From Bacteroidaceae bacterium (lineage in GTDB: Bacteria > Bacteroidota > Bacteroidia > Bacteroidales > Bacteroidaceae), in the NCBI GenBank assembly GCA_017547585.1, contig JAFYPH010000008.1:1-41822 (forward strand): a DNA stretch of 41,822 bases, written 5' to 3'. A model generated the notes under the pieces. That model worked only from the letters and a program-made list of their open reading frames with translations. It did no database searches and was not told the origin of the DNA. Numbering within the stretch: position 1 is the first letter of the stretch; every line of letters begins with the position of its first letter. Shown one piece after another: positions 1-7,529 of the stretch. A program made the translations under genes and the position numbers.

Positions 1-92
1 CCATACCTAGTATGAATGTAATTGATGGAATAACCTTCTTCAAGCATATGCATATATTTTAGCAATGCTGAATAATCGTGTTTCTTACGCAT
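1..92 (-). CDS. Partial transposase OrfA-like N-terminus (IS3 family)
   Basis: An ATG at base 92 opens a frame that stays open to the window edge, about 30 codons. It begins MRKKHDYSALLKYMHMLEEG and continues SINYIHTRYG. This looks like the first helices of an IS3-type OrfA helix-turn-helix domain, which binds the element ends. The start lies 42 bases inside the proposed IS end, as expected for OrfA. The rest of OrfA and OrfB lie outside the window, so intactness cannot be judged. The call rests on context plus a short resemblance. Confidence 0.5.
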   Translation of the reverse strand, partial: MRKKHDYSALLKYMHMLEEGYSINYIHTRY

Positions 93-98
93 AAAATA

Positions 99-132
99 AA
101 CCCCAAAAGTTTTTTGTCTAACTTTTGGGGTT
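99..132. terminator. Subterminal IS hairpin, possible pnp terminator
   Basis: A perfect 13-bp stem (99-111 with 120-132, AACCCCAAAAGTT and its complement) encloses an 8-base loop. It includes the IS terminal repeat and lies in the leader of the transposase frame. Read on the minus strand it is followed by TTTATTTTA. It could therefore stop pnp transcription from entering the element, or damp transposase expression from outside promoters. Confidence 0.5.
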
Positions 133-176
133 CACTTCATTTTCGGCAGCCTTTATCTTATTTATAGAATATTTCC

Positions 177-2345
177 TTACGCTTCGTTGCGGGAACGACG
201 GGGACGACGCTCGCGCTCTACGTAACCCTCGGGCTTCTCGAGAAGCACGCGGCGTGAGAGTTTGAACTTACCTGTCTTGGGGTCGATCTCGAGCAATTTA
301 ACCTTGATCTTGTCACCCTCGGCAATGCCTGCCTCTTCGATTGTCTCGAAACGCTTCCAGTCAATCTCTGAGATGTGCAAAAGACCATCCTTGCCGGGCA
401 TGAACTCTACGAATGCTCCGTAGGGCATCACGCTGCGTACAACACCCTCGTAAACCTCTCCGGCCTCGGGAATTGCAACAATAGCCTTGATTTTTGACAC
501 TGCTGCCTCGATGCTTGCTGCGTTTGATGCTGCAATCTCGATTACGCCCTCGCCATCAACCTCCTCGATAGAGATTGTAGCACCTGTCTCTTCCTGCATG
601 CCCTGGATAATCTTTCCACCCGGGCCGATAACAGCACCGATGAACTCCTTGGGAATGCGCATTGTCTCGATGCGAGGAGCATGGGGTTTCATGTCTGCGC
701 GAGGCTCGGCAATGCACTCGGTAATCTTTCCGAGGATGTGCATACGTCCCTCACGTGCCTGGTTGAGTGCCTTCTCAAGAATCTCGAACGAAAGTCCATC
801 TACCTTGATATCCATCTGTGTAGCTGTGATTCCGTCAACGGTACCTGTCACCTTGAAGTCCATGTCGCCCAAGTGATCCTCGTCGCCGAGGATGTCGCTG
901 AGGACAGCATATTTCTCTTCGCCGGCATTCTTGATGAGTCCCATCGCAATACCCGATACAGGCTTCTTGATTTTTACACCCGCATCCATGAGAGCGAGAG
1001 TACCTGCACATACGGTAGCCATTGAAGATGAGCCGTTAGACTCGAGAATATCAGAAACTACGCGAACGCAGTAGGGGTAGTCGGCAGGAACCATGTTCTT
1101 GAGCGCACGGCAAGCGAGGTTACCGTGACCAATCTCGCGACGGCCTACGCCACGCTGGGGACGAGCCTCACCTGTAGAGAAGGGAGGGAAGTTGTAGTGA
1201 AGCAAGAAACGGTCGGTTCCCTGTGTCATTACGTCGTCGATAATCTTCTCGTCGCGTTTGGTACCGAGTGTCACAGATGTCAGAGACTGTGTCTCGCCAC
1301 GTGTAAAGACTGCAGAGCCGTGAGGGCCGGGAAGGTAACCAACCTCGCACCAGATGGGGCGAATCTCTGTTGTCGCACGACCATCGAGACGCTTGCCCTC
1401 GTCGAGAATGCAGCGGCGCATAGCCTCTTTCTCAACATCGTGGTAGTAGCGATCGATGAGCGAGCCAACCTCGGCGAGCTCTTCCTCTGTGTACTGAGCC
1501 TTGAACTCCTCTTTGATAGCCTCGAAAGCCTCGGCACGCTGGTGCTTGTCGCGGTTGCCGCTTGCAGCAATCTCGTAAGCCTTTGCGTAGCAAGCCTCGT
1601 GTACCTTTGCGCGGAGCTCTTCGTCGTTAACCTCGTGGCAATATTCGCGTTTAACAGTCTTGCCAACCTCTTCCATAAGCTCCATCTGAGCCTTGCAATG
1701 TACCTTGATAGCCTCGTGAGCCACCTTCATTGCATTGAGAAGATCGGTCTCTGAAACCTCTTTCATTTCGCCCTCAACCATCATAATGTTGTCGTATGTA
1801 GCGGCAACCATGATGTCCATGTCAGCATTCTCGAGCTGAGCGAATGTGGGGTTCACCACAAACTCGCCGTCGATGCGTGCTACACGTACCTCAGAGATGG
1901 GACCTCCGAAAGGAATATCCGAAACGGCAAGAGCCGCTGATGCTGCAAGACCAGCAAGAGCATCGGGCATGTCAACGCCATCAGCCGAATAGAGGATGAT
2001 ATTCACGTAAACCTCTGCGTGGTAATTATCAGGGAACAACGGACGCAAGGCACGGTCCACCAAACGGCAGGTCAATATCTCATAGTCCGAAGCCTTACCC
2101 TCACGTTTCGTAAAACCACCGGGGTAACGTCCGAAAGCGGCATATTTCTCTTTATACTCTACCTGTAAAGGCATAAAATCGGTGCCGGGAACTGCATCTT
2201 TGGCAGCACACACCGTTGCAAGTAACATTGTGTTACCCAAGCGCAACATCACCGAGCCATCAGCCTGCTTCGCAAGCTTGCCTGTCTCCAAAGTGATGAC
2301 ACGTCCGTCGGGCAATGTCACATTTTTTGTAACAACATTCATCAT
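177..2345 (-). CDS. pnp: Polyribonucleotide nucleotidyltransferase (PNPase)
   Basis: Phosphorolytic 3'-5' exoribonuclease of cytoplasmic mRNA decay, normally a ring-shaped trimer. The 722-residue length is normal for the family. Two RNase PH-like cores are visible: the first carries [13 protein letters not shown] and ALRPLFP near residues 70-105, the second [13 protein letters not shown] and [14 protein letters not shown] near 355-395. An all-helical linker separates them. A KH domain follows ([14 protein letters not shown], about residue 570), then an S1 domain ([15 protein letters not shown] and LLHISEI, about 640-705). The tail ends in a short Arg-rich stretch. Two consecutive ATGs open the frame and I keep the first. 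The gene is divergent from the lipoprotein gene, and its 3' side abuts the IS fragment. Confidence 0.98.
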   Translation of the reverse strand: MMNVVTKNVTLPDGRVITLETGKLAKQADGSVMLRLGNTMLLATVCAAKDAVPGTDFMPLQVEYKEKYAAFGRYPGGFTKREGKASDYEILTCRLVDRALRPLFPDNYHAEVYVNIILYSADGVDMPDALAGLAASAALAVSDIPFGGPISEVRVARIDGEFVVNPTFAQLENADMDIMVAATYDNIMMVEGEMKEVSETDLLNAMKVAHEAIKVHCKAQMELMEEVGKTVKREYCHEVNDEELRAKVHEACYAKAYEIAASGNRDKHQRAEAFEAIKEEFKAQYTEEELAEVGSLIDRYYHDVEKEAMRRCILDEGKRLDGRATTEIRPIWCEVGYLPGPHGSAVFTRGETQSLTSVTLGTKRDEKIIDDVMTQGTDRFLLHYNFPPFSTGEARPQRGVGRREIGHGNLACRALKNMVPADYPYCVRVVSDILESNGSSSMATVCAGTLALMDAGVKIKKPVSGIAMGLIKNAGEEKYAVLSDILGDEDHLGDMDFKVTGTVDGITATQMDIKVDGLSFEILEKALNQAREGRMHILGKITECIAEPRADMKPHAPRIETMRIPKEFIGAVIGPGGKIIQGMQEETGATISIEEVDGEGVIEIAASNAASIEAAVSKIKAIVAIPEAGEVYEGVVRSVMPYGAFVEFMPGKDGLLHISEIDWKRFETIEEAGIAEGDKIKVKLLEIDPKTGKFKLSRRVLLEKPEGYVERERRPRRSRNEA

Positions 2346-2382
2346 TAATAAATTTTTCTTTATTCCCTAAATTATCTCGTGG

Positions 2383-2420
2383 CAAAGATATACAAATTTC
2401 AACACTTTCCACTATCTTTG
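2383..2420. promoter_or_regulatory. Divergent -7 boxes for pnp and the lipoprotein gene
   Basis: Two TATCTTTG boxes match the Bacteroidetes -7 consensus TAnnTTTG. One is on the minus strand (2390 to 2383, facing pnp, about 40 bases before its ATG). The other is on the plus strand (2413-2420, facing the ATG at 2454). No convincing -33 TTTG is seen for either. Their closeness means the two polymerases would compete or be co-ordinated. Confidence 0.6.
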
Positions 2421-2453
2421 TCGTCACATTTTAAAAAAATAAGTAATTATACG

Positions 2454-3614
2454 ATGAAAAAGTTCATTACAAGCATATTTGCAGGCGTTGCGCTGCTGTT
2501 TGCCGCATGCGACGAAGCACCCAAATTCACAATCAATGGATCGGTCTCTGGGGCCGATGGCAAAAGCATCTACCTTTCACACGTGGGTATTGACAAAAGC
2601 ACACTCATCGACTCGGCCAAGATAAAGAGCGACGGAAAGTTCGAATTCAGAAGCACGCAGCCCCAGAGCTACGACTTTTACCGTCTGCAGCTGGACAAGA
2701 AGGGACGCGCAATAACCGTTGCCGTGGACAGCACCGAGTGCATCACCCTCACCATCAACGGCAAGAATTTCGCCGACAGCTACGTAGTCGAGGGCTCCGA
2801 GGAGAGCCGCAAGATTCAGGAGATTGCCGCACTGCGTAATGCTCTGGAAAAGCAGATTGAGCTTTATGTAAAAGAGAGCGGTGCCACTCCCGACGAGATT
2901 CGCACAACAATTTACAACATCACCAAAGAGTTCAAAGAGAACATCTTCAAACAGTATATAATGAGCGCGCCCGACAAGGCAAGCGCCTACTATGCACTGT
3001 TCCTGCAGACTAACGGCATCTATCTTTTCAACCCCAACATCAACCGTTTCGACAGCAAATGCTTCTCGGCGGTTGCCACTGCACTCAACAACAGATACCC
3101 CGAGTCGGTGCGCGCAAAGAACATGTACAGCATAGCCATGAGGGGCATGCAGAGTACACGCCCCGTAACACCCGACACCATCGAGGCAAAGGAGAGCACA
3201 CTCTCGACAACCGGCATTTTCGACATTAAGCTGCCGGGCATCGACGGCGACAGCATCAGCCTCTCGTCGCTGAAAGGAAAAGTGGTGCTTCTCGACTTTA
3301 TCACATATAGCGACGTGCGCACAAGCGAGCACACGATTGCACTGCGCGAGCTCTACGGAAAATACAAGGAGCAAGGGCTCGAAATCTATCAGGTGTCGAT
3401 GGACGCGGACACCCATTTCTGGAAAACCTCGGCCGACAAACTACCCTGGATATGCGTGCTCGACGGCAGCAGCATAGCATCGACAAACATGCTGCTCTAC
3501 AGGGTCGACAAACTGCCATCCTATTTCCTCATAAACAAGGCCAACGAAATTGTGATGCGCGACGAACAGATAAATGACATATACGCCGAAATAGAAAAAT
3601 TGCTCAAAGAATAA
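2454..3614 (+). CDS. DUF4369/thioredoxin-fold lipoprotein without CxxC
   Basis: Envelope lipoprotein of 386 residues counted from the ATG at 2454. An upstream in-frame start at 2379 would lie before the promoter and add an unlikely leader. The N-terminus is a lipoprotein signal with Cys19 (LLFAAC). Residues about 25-110 look like the DUF4369 beta-domain that precedes TlpA-like thioredoxins in Bacteroidetes, a helical linker follows, and residues about 255-386 look like the AhpC/TSA-TlpA fold (KGKVVLLDF, then LPSYFLI with the cis-Pro at about 355). Where the redox CxxC should be (about 286-289) the sequence is DFITYSDVRTSEH, with no cysteine. It is therefore unlikely to be a disulfide oxidoreductase; a binding or scaffold role is inferred. 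No operon partner. Confidence 0.85.
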   Translation: MKKFITSIFAGVALLFAACDEAPKFTINGSVSGADGKSIYLSHVGIDKSTLIDSAKIKSDGKFEFRSTQPQSYDFYRLQLDKKGRAITVAVDSTECITLTINGKNFADSYVVEGSEESRKIQEIAALRNALEKQIELYVKESGATPDEIRTTIYNITKEFKENIFKQYIMSAPDKASAYYALFLQTNGIYLFNPNINRFDSKCFSAVATALNNRYPESVRAKNMYSIAMRGMQSTRPVTPDTIEAKESTLSTTGIFDIKLPGIDGDSISLSSLKGKVVLLDFITYSDVRTSEHTIALRELYGKYKEQGLEIYQVSMDADTHFWKTSADKLPWICVLDGSSIASTNMLLYRVDKLPSYFLINKANEIVMRDEQINDIYAEIEKLLKE

Positions 3615-3649
3615 AATACACTAACAAAAGAAAAAATATTGCAAATTAG

Positions 3650-3680
3650 TTGCAAATAGAATAAAAAGGGCCTATATTTG
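3650..3680 (+). promoter_or_regulatory. greA promoter
   Basis: TTGC at 3650-3653, a 19-base spacer, then TATATTTG at 3673-3680 followed by C. This is a good match to the Bacteroidetes sigma-ABfr promoter (TTTG / TAnnTTTG). The inferred transcription start is near 3687, giving a leader of about 75 bases that contains the hairpin at 3703-3730. Confidence 0.7.
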
Positions 3681-3702
3681 CACCACAGAGAAGGAAATTG
3701 AT

Positions 3703-3730
3703 GGGTTCCGGCAAGCAGTTGCCGGAATCC
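3703..3730 (+). promoter_or_regulatory. greA leader hairpin, possible attenuator
   Basis: A 12-bp stem (one G-T wobble) with the 4-base loop GCAG is formed by 3703-3714 and 3719-3730, between the promoter and the greA ATG. It is followed by ATTGTTTTACTAATTTTTTT, which is T-rich but not a clean T-tract directly at the stem base. It could be a partial terminator, an mRNA-stabilising 5' hairpin, or the site of a small leader RNA. Confidence 0.55.
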
Positions 3731-3763
3731 ATTGTTTTACTAATTTTTTTATAAAAAGAGATA

Positions 3764-4225
3764 ATGAGTTACATGTCCGAAGAGGGCTACAAAAAATTGT
3801 TAGCCGATCTAAAAGAGTTGGAAGGCAAACGTCCCGAAATCGTACGCCAGATAGCCGAGGCTCGCGACAAAGGCGACCTTTCGGAGAATGCCGAATACGA
3901 TGCTGCAAAAGAGGCGCAAGGATTGCTCGAAATGAAGATCAATGAGCTGAAGCTGATAATAGCCGACGCTAAAATTATAGACACCAGCAAGCTCAACACC
4001 GACAGCGTTCAGGTGCTCACAAAGGTAGAGCTCAAGAACGTGAAGACAGGTGCAACGATGACCTACAGCATCGTTCCCGAGAGCGAGGCCAACCTGCGCG
4101 AGAGCAAAATCTCTATCAACACCCCCATTGCCAAAGGTCTTTTGGGCAAGAAGGTGGGCGAGACAGCCGAGATTACAATCCCCCAGGGTAAAATTTACCT
4201 CGAAATCATTAACATTTCTATCTGA
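3764..4225 (+). CDS. greA: Transcription elongation factor GreA
   Basis: Rescues backtracked RNA polymerase by stimulating its intrinsic transcript cleavage through the secondary channel. The 153 residues match the family length. The N-terminal antiparallel coiled coil covers about residues 1-75 and carries the signature segments IAEARDKGDLSENAEYDAAK, whose acidic tip (D and E between the two helices) reaches the active site. The C-terminal FKBP-like domain follows and ends in SPIAKGLLGKKVGE-like sequence (here NTPIAKGLLGKKVGETAEI). The start MSYMSEEGYKKL fits the family. The gene overlaps the HIT gene by one base (TGATG), so the two are co-transcribed and probably translationally coupled. 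Confidence 0.97.
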   Translation: MSYMSEEGYKKLLADLKELEGKRPEIVRQIAEARDKGDLSENAEYDAAKEAQGLLEMKINELKLIIADAKIIDTSKLNTDSVQVLTKVELKNVKTGATMTYSIVPESEANLRESKISINTPIAKGLLGKKVGETAEITIPQGKIYLEIINISI

Positions 4226-4629
4226 TGGCAACAATATTCAGCAGAATTGTCGCAGGAGAGATTCCCAGCTACAAGGTAGCCGAGAATGATAAGTTCTATG
4301 CATTCCTCGACATCAACCCTCTTGCAAAAGGTCACACACTTGTGATTCCCAAGCGCGAGGTTGACTATTTCTTCGACCTCACAGACGAGGAGATAGGCGA
4401 AATGCAGATATTCGCCAAGCAGGTGGCCGAGGCCATCAAGAAGGCGTTCCCCTGTATAAAGGTGGGTCAGGCAGTGCTGGGGCTCGAAGTTCCTCACGCA
4501 CACATACATCTTGTGCCCATGCAATCGGAGAGAGACATGCTATTCAGCAATCCCAAGCTGAAACTTACAGCCGAGGAGTTTGCCGAAATTGCAGAAAAGA
4601 TAAGCAAAGAGATTGTGTGTCGTAATTAA
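4225..4629 (+). CDS. HIT-family nucleotide hydrolase/transferase (HinT-like)
   Basis: Small cytoplasmic enzyme of 134 residues of the histidine-triad superfamily, which hydrolyses adenosine 5'-phosphoramidates and related nucleotide conjugates. The triad is HAHIH at residues 91-95 (His91, His93, His95), followed by LVPM as in the HinT branch. The N-terminus has IVAGEIPSYKVAE and the FLDINPLAKGHTLVIPK strand-loop typical of the fold. The ATG overlaps the greA stop codon, so it is the second gene of that operon. The true substrate cannot be read from the sequence. The stop codon lies in the loop of the operon terminator. Confidence 0.93.
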   Translation: MATIFSRIVAGEIPSYKVAENDKFYAFLDINPLAKGHTLVIPKREVDYFFDLTDEEIGEMQIFAKQVAEAIKKAFPCIKVGQAVLGLEVPHAHIHLVPMQSERDMLFSNPKLKLTAEEFAEIAEKISKEIVCRN

Positions 4630-4646
4630 CCGTTACGACACACAAT
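4612..4646 (+). terminator. Terminator of the greA-HIT operon
   Basis: A perfect 14-bp stem (4612-4625 with 4633-4646) has a 7-base loop that contains the HIT stop codon, and TTT follows. Terminator and coding end overlap, so the last codons of the HIT gene form the upstream arm. Confidence 0.8.
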
Positions 4647-4741
4647 TTTAAACGCACGAAGGGTAGCCCCACTCACGCTGCCCCTACACAAAAAAAAGAG
4701 ATTCACGTACACACTGCACCATTTTCCAAAAAACAAGAACC

Positions 4742-6088
4742 ATGCGAACAGAAATTGCAAACGTAACAATCGTAAACGAAGGCAGAAAAGCCATTGGCTC
4801 GGTAGTTATCAACGGAACAAAAATCGTGGAGATATGCACCGACGGCAAAGAGCCTTGTCGCAAGAGTGACAAGATAATAGATGGTAGCGGAATGTACCTG
4901 ATACCCGGAGTGATTGACGACCACGTGCACTTTCGCGAGCCGGGACTGACCCACAAGGCAAGCATCCTCTCCGAGACACGCGCCGCCGCAGCCGGCGGAG
5001 TGACATCTTTCATGGAGATGCCCAACACCCGTCCCGCAACAACCACCATCGCTGCGTTGCGCGACAAATTCCATCGTGCAGCAAAGGAGAGCCGCATAAA
5101 CTACTCATTCTACTTCGGCGCCACAAACGACAACAGCCATCTGTTCAACAAGCTGAACCCACACAGAGTGTGCGGAATAAAATTGTTCATGGGCTCGAGC
5201 ACCGGCAATATGCTCGTCGATGACAGCAACGGACTGGACGCAGTATTCTCAAAAGCCAATCTGCCCATCGCCGTACACTGCGAAGATACAGACATCATAA
5301 ACGCCAACGCCGAGAAGTACAGAAAGAGACACGGCGAGGATGTTGACGTAAAATTCCACCCGCTCATACGCAGCGAGAAGGCCTGCTACAAGTCTCTGAA
5401 GAAGGCAGTTGCTCTTGCCAGGAAGCACGGAAAGAAGCTGCACATTCTGCACATAAGCACCGAGCGCGAGCTTGCACTGCTCTCGGGCAAGCCCATGGCC
5501 AAGAAGAAGATTACTGCCGAGGTTACCCCCGCGCATCTTATCTTCTGCGACAAGGACTACGAGACAAAGGGTGCAATGATTAAATGCAACCCCGCCATAA
5601 AGACACAGAGCGACAGAGACGCACTGCGCGAGGCTCTGCGCAACGGCAAGATAGACATGATAGGCACCGACCACGCGCCGCATCTGCCCGAGGAGAAGAT
5701 GGGCGGAGCACTGAAGGCAACCTCGGGAATGCCCTCGATGCAGTTCACCCTGCCCGCAATGTTGCGCATGGTAGACGAAGGCATCTTCACCATCGAACAG
5801 ATTGTTACGAAGATGTGCCACGCACCGGCCGATTACTTCAAGATAGACAAGCGCGGATACATTAAGAAAGGATTCTACGCCGACCTTGTACTCATCGCGC
5901 CCGACAAACAGTGGACAGTCGAGAAGGGCGACATTCTCAGCACATGCGGCTGGAGCCCCTTCGAGGGAGAGACATTCAACTGGAAAGTGTGCGCCACATG
6001 GGTGAACGGAGAGTGCATCTACGACAATGGCAAGATAAACGACAACGTACGCGGAAGAGCCTTGAGATTCCTGCGCCATGGTCAATAA
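4742..6088 (+). CDS. pyrC: Dihydroorotase (class I type)
   Basis: Third step of pyrimidine biosynthesis: reversible cyclisation of N-carbamoyl-aspartate to dihydroorotate. The 448-residue protein is an amidohydrolase TIM barrel. Visible metal-site residues are His61 and His63 in DDHVHFREPG, Lys147 in GIKLFMGSSTGNML (position of the carbamylated lysine), His179 in AVHCED, His237 in HILHIST, and the catalytic Asp310 in GTDHAPH. The C-terminal part carries the barrel-return strand GYIKKGFYADLVLI. The length and the RxPG motif place it with Bacteroidetes dihydroorotases rather than allantoinase or hydantoinase. It is followed directly by the MetH-activation gene. No clear TAnnTTTG box is seen in the 95 bases upstream. 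Confidence 0.95.
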   Translation: MRTEIANVTIVNEGRKAIGSVVINGTKIVEICTDGKEPCRKSDKIIDGSGMYLIPGVIDDHVHFREPGLTHKASILSETRAAAAGGVTSFMEMPNTRPATTTIAALRDKFHRAAKESRINYSFYFGATNDNSHLFNKLNPHRVCGIKLFMGSSTGNMLVDDSNGLDAVFSKANLPIAVHCEDTDIINANAEKYRKRHGEDVDVKFHPLIRSEKACYKSLKKAVALARKHGKKLHILHISTERELALLSGKPMAKKKITAEVTPAHLIFCDKDYETKGAMIKCNPAIKTQSDRDALREALRNGKIDMIGTDHAPHLPEEKMGGALKATSGMPSMQFTLPAMLRMVDEGIFTIEQIVTKMCHAPADYFKIDKRGYIKKGFYADLVLIAPDKQWTVEKGDILSTCGWSPFEGETFNWKVCATWVNGECIYDNGKINDNVRGRALRFLRHGQ

Positions 6089-6089
6089 A

Positions 6090-6896
6090 ATGACAGCTAT
6101 AAACTTTTGTTACGAGGCGGCGCAACTGCTGCCCTACATCGACTGGAGCTACTTTTTCCACGCATGGGGGATAAAGGCCAGCGACTGCGGCACGAAAGAG
6201 GCGCAGCAGCTGAAAAGCGACGCCATCGCCCTACTCAACGAGAGGAGCACAGAAAAGGTGCAGGCACTTTTCCGTCTGTGCGACGCACGCAGCGAGGGTG
6301 ACAATCTGTTGCTCGACGGCGAGAGGCTGCCCCTTTTGCGCCAACAGCATACACGCCCCGACGAGCCCTGCCTGTGCCTGAGCGACTTTGTGTCGCCCGC
6401 GAAAGACCACGTGGGAATATTCGCAACGAGCATGGCCGACACATTCGAGGCCGCAGACAGCAACGACCCCTACCGCCACACACTCACACAGACACTCGCC
6501 GACCGCCTGACCGAGGCTGCCGCGTCGCTGCTGCACAGCAATGTGCGCACCCGCAAAGAGCTATGGGGCTACTCACCCGACGAGTATTTCACCCCGCAGG
6601 AGCTCAACAGTGAGCCATTCATGGGAATACGCCCCGCCGTCGGCTACCCCTCACTCCCCGACCAAACAATAATCTTTATAATAGACAAGCTGCTCGACCT
6701 TTCGCAGATAGGAATCACACTCACCGCCAACGGAGCGATGCACCCCCACTCGTCCGTCTGCGGACTGATGTTCGCCCACCCCGCGGCAAGATACTTCGCC
6801 GTTGGAAAAATAAGCGACGAACAGCTTCGCGACTACGCCCGCCGACGCGGCGTCGCACCCGAGGAGATTAAAAAGTTTCTGAGCAAAAATATCTGA
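6090..6896 (+). CDS. Stand-alone MetH reactivation domain protein
   Basis: Resembles the C-terminal AdoMet-binding activation domain of cobalamin-dependent methionine synthase, which remethylates cob(II)alamin using AdoMet and flavodoxin electrons. Key matches are the early FHAWGIKA-like helix, DFVSPAKDHVGIFATS, RPAVGYPSLPDQT (family RPAPGYPACPDHT), LTANGAMHPHSSVCGLMFAHPAARYFAVGKI (family AMxPxxSVSGLYFxHPxxxYFxVGKI; quoted in parts) and the final LRDYARRRG. At about 269 residues it contains only this domain: no folate, homocysteine or B12 domain. I take the ATG at 6090, two bases after the pyrC stop; an ATG at 6078 would overlap pyrC. It probably partners with a MetH encoded elsewhere that lacks this domain. 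Confidence 0.85.
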   Translation: MTAINFCYEAAQLLPYIDWSYFFHAWGIKASDCGTKEAQQLKSDAIALLNERSTEKVQALFRLCDARSEGDNLLLDGERLPLLRQQHTRPDEPCLCLSDFVSPAKDHVGIFATSMADTFEAADSNDPYRHTLTQTLADRLTEAAASLLHSNVRTRKELWGYSPDEYFTPQELNSEPFMGIRPAVGYPSLPDQTIIFIIDKLLDLSQIGITLTANGAMHPHSSVCGLMFAHPAARYFAVGKISDEQLRDYARRRGVAPEEIKKFLSKNI

Positions 6897-7028
6897 AAAG
6901 AGCGGCGCGAACATCTGCAAAAGCACTCTTTTGACTGCCAAAAGAGAAAAGTCACCCAAAAAGAAAGAGTTTTTAAAATAAAAAAAGATATATTTGCAAC
7001 ATAAATGTTGCGAATATAGGCTGCACTC
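6897..7028. other. Non-coding stretch with hairpin and isolated -7 box
   Basis: This stretch lies between the MetH-activation gene and the repeat array. CTCTTTT and AAAAGAG pair around a 7-base loop at 6926-6946, possibly a weak terminator. A TATATTTG box sits at 6989-6996, followed at once by the perfect inverted repeat GCAACAT-AA-ATGTTGC (6996-7011). No credible gene is present. Confidence 0.5.
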
Positions 7029-7503
7029 GTTGAATTTGAAAATAAATTTTCAATCACTCGTTGGCACTATATTTGCAAACTGAAGATTGCAAGCGCAAGC
7101 GGCAAACGTTGAAAAAGAAAATAATTTCCAATCACTCGTTGGCACTATATTTGCACAAAAAAATTTGCAAGCGCAAGCGGCAAACGTTGAAAAAGAAATA
7201 AATTTTCAATCACTCGCTGGCACTATATTTGCACAAAAAATTTGCAAGCGCAAGCGGCGAACATTGAAAAAGAAAATAATTTCCAATCACTCGTTGGCAC
7301 TATATTTGCAAACTGAAGATTGCAAGCGCAAGCGGCAAACGTTGAAAAAGAAAAGAATTTTCAATCACTAGCTGGCACTATATTTGCATATAAAAATTGC
7401 AAGCGCAAGCGGCGAACATTGAAAAAGAAAATAATTTCCAATCACCCGTTGGCACTATATTTGCAAACTGAAGATTGCAAGCGCAAGCGGCAAACATAAA
7501 TAG
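7029..7503 (+). repeat. 77-78 bp tandem repeat array, each unit with a promoter-like box
   Basis: Five full units start at 7087, 7165, 7242, 7320 and 7397 (lengths 78, 77, 78, 77, 78), with a partial unit on each side (from about 7029 and from 7475). Each begins TTGCAAGCGCAAGCGGC, continues AACRTTGAAAAAGAAA and ends near CACTATATTTGC. The variable part is the last few bases, either CAAAAAAA or AAACTGAAGA. TATATTTG boxes lie at 7068, 7146, 7224, 7301, 7379 and 7456 and match TAnnTTTG. TTTC or TTTT lies 17-18 bases before most of them. Copies are nearly identical, implying recent expansion or homogenisation. The array ends 26 bases before plsC. The alternating 77/78 lengths break any long reading frame. 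Confidence 0.93.
7456..7463 (+). promoter_or_regulatory. Array-terminal -7 box, likely plsC promoter
   Basis: The last TATATTTG of the array, followed by C, predicts a start near 7470 and a leader of about 60 bases before the ATG at 7530. It is the box nearest to plsC. The upstream copies could add transcription or interfere by occlusion. Confidence 0.6.
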
Positions 7504-7529
7504 AAAATACATATAAAAAAGCATAAGAC

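Larger units (their letters stand above)
1..134 (-). mobile_element. Terminal fragment of an IS3-type insertion sequence (window-truncated)
   Basis: The element end is read at base 134. On the minus strand the sequence begins TGAACCCCAAAAGTTAGAC, which resembles the terminal inverted repeats I know from the IS150 subgroup of the IS3 family (TG...CCCCAAAAGTTAGACA). A short reading frame with a transposase-OrfA-like start follows directly. Only one end is in the window, so the other inverted repeat and the target duplication cannot be seen. The element sits about 40 bases beyond the pnp stop codon, a typical harmless landing site. Family assignment is from recall of terminal sequences and is moderately confident. 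Confidence 0.55.

Noticed and set aside
7087-7371. Open frame of 94 codons with 26-residue repeats (QAQAANVEKE...)
   Set aside because: It comes from the 78-bp units only. The 77-bp units shift the frame, so the repeat changes sequence halfway, and the units carry promoter boxes instead.
7029-7503. CRISPR array
   Set aside because: Units are contiguous near-identical 77-78 bp copies with no short repeats separated by unique spacers, and no cas gene is nearby.
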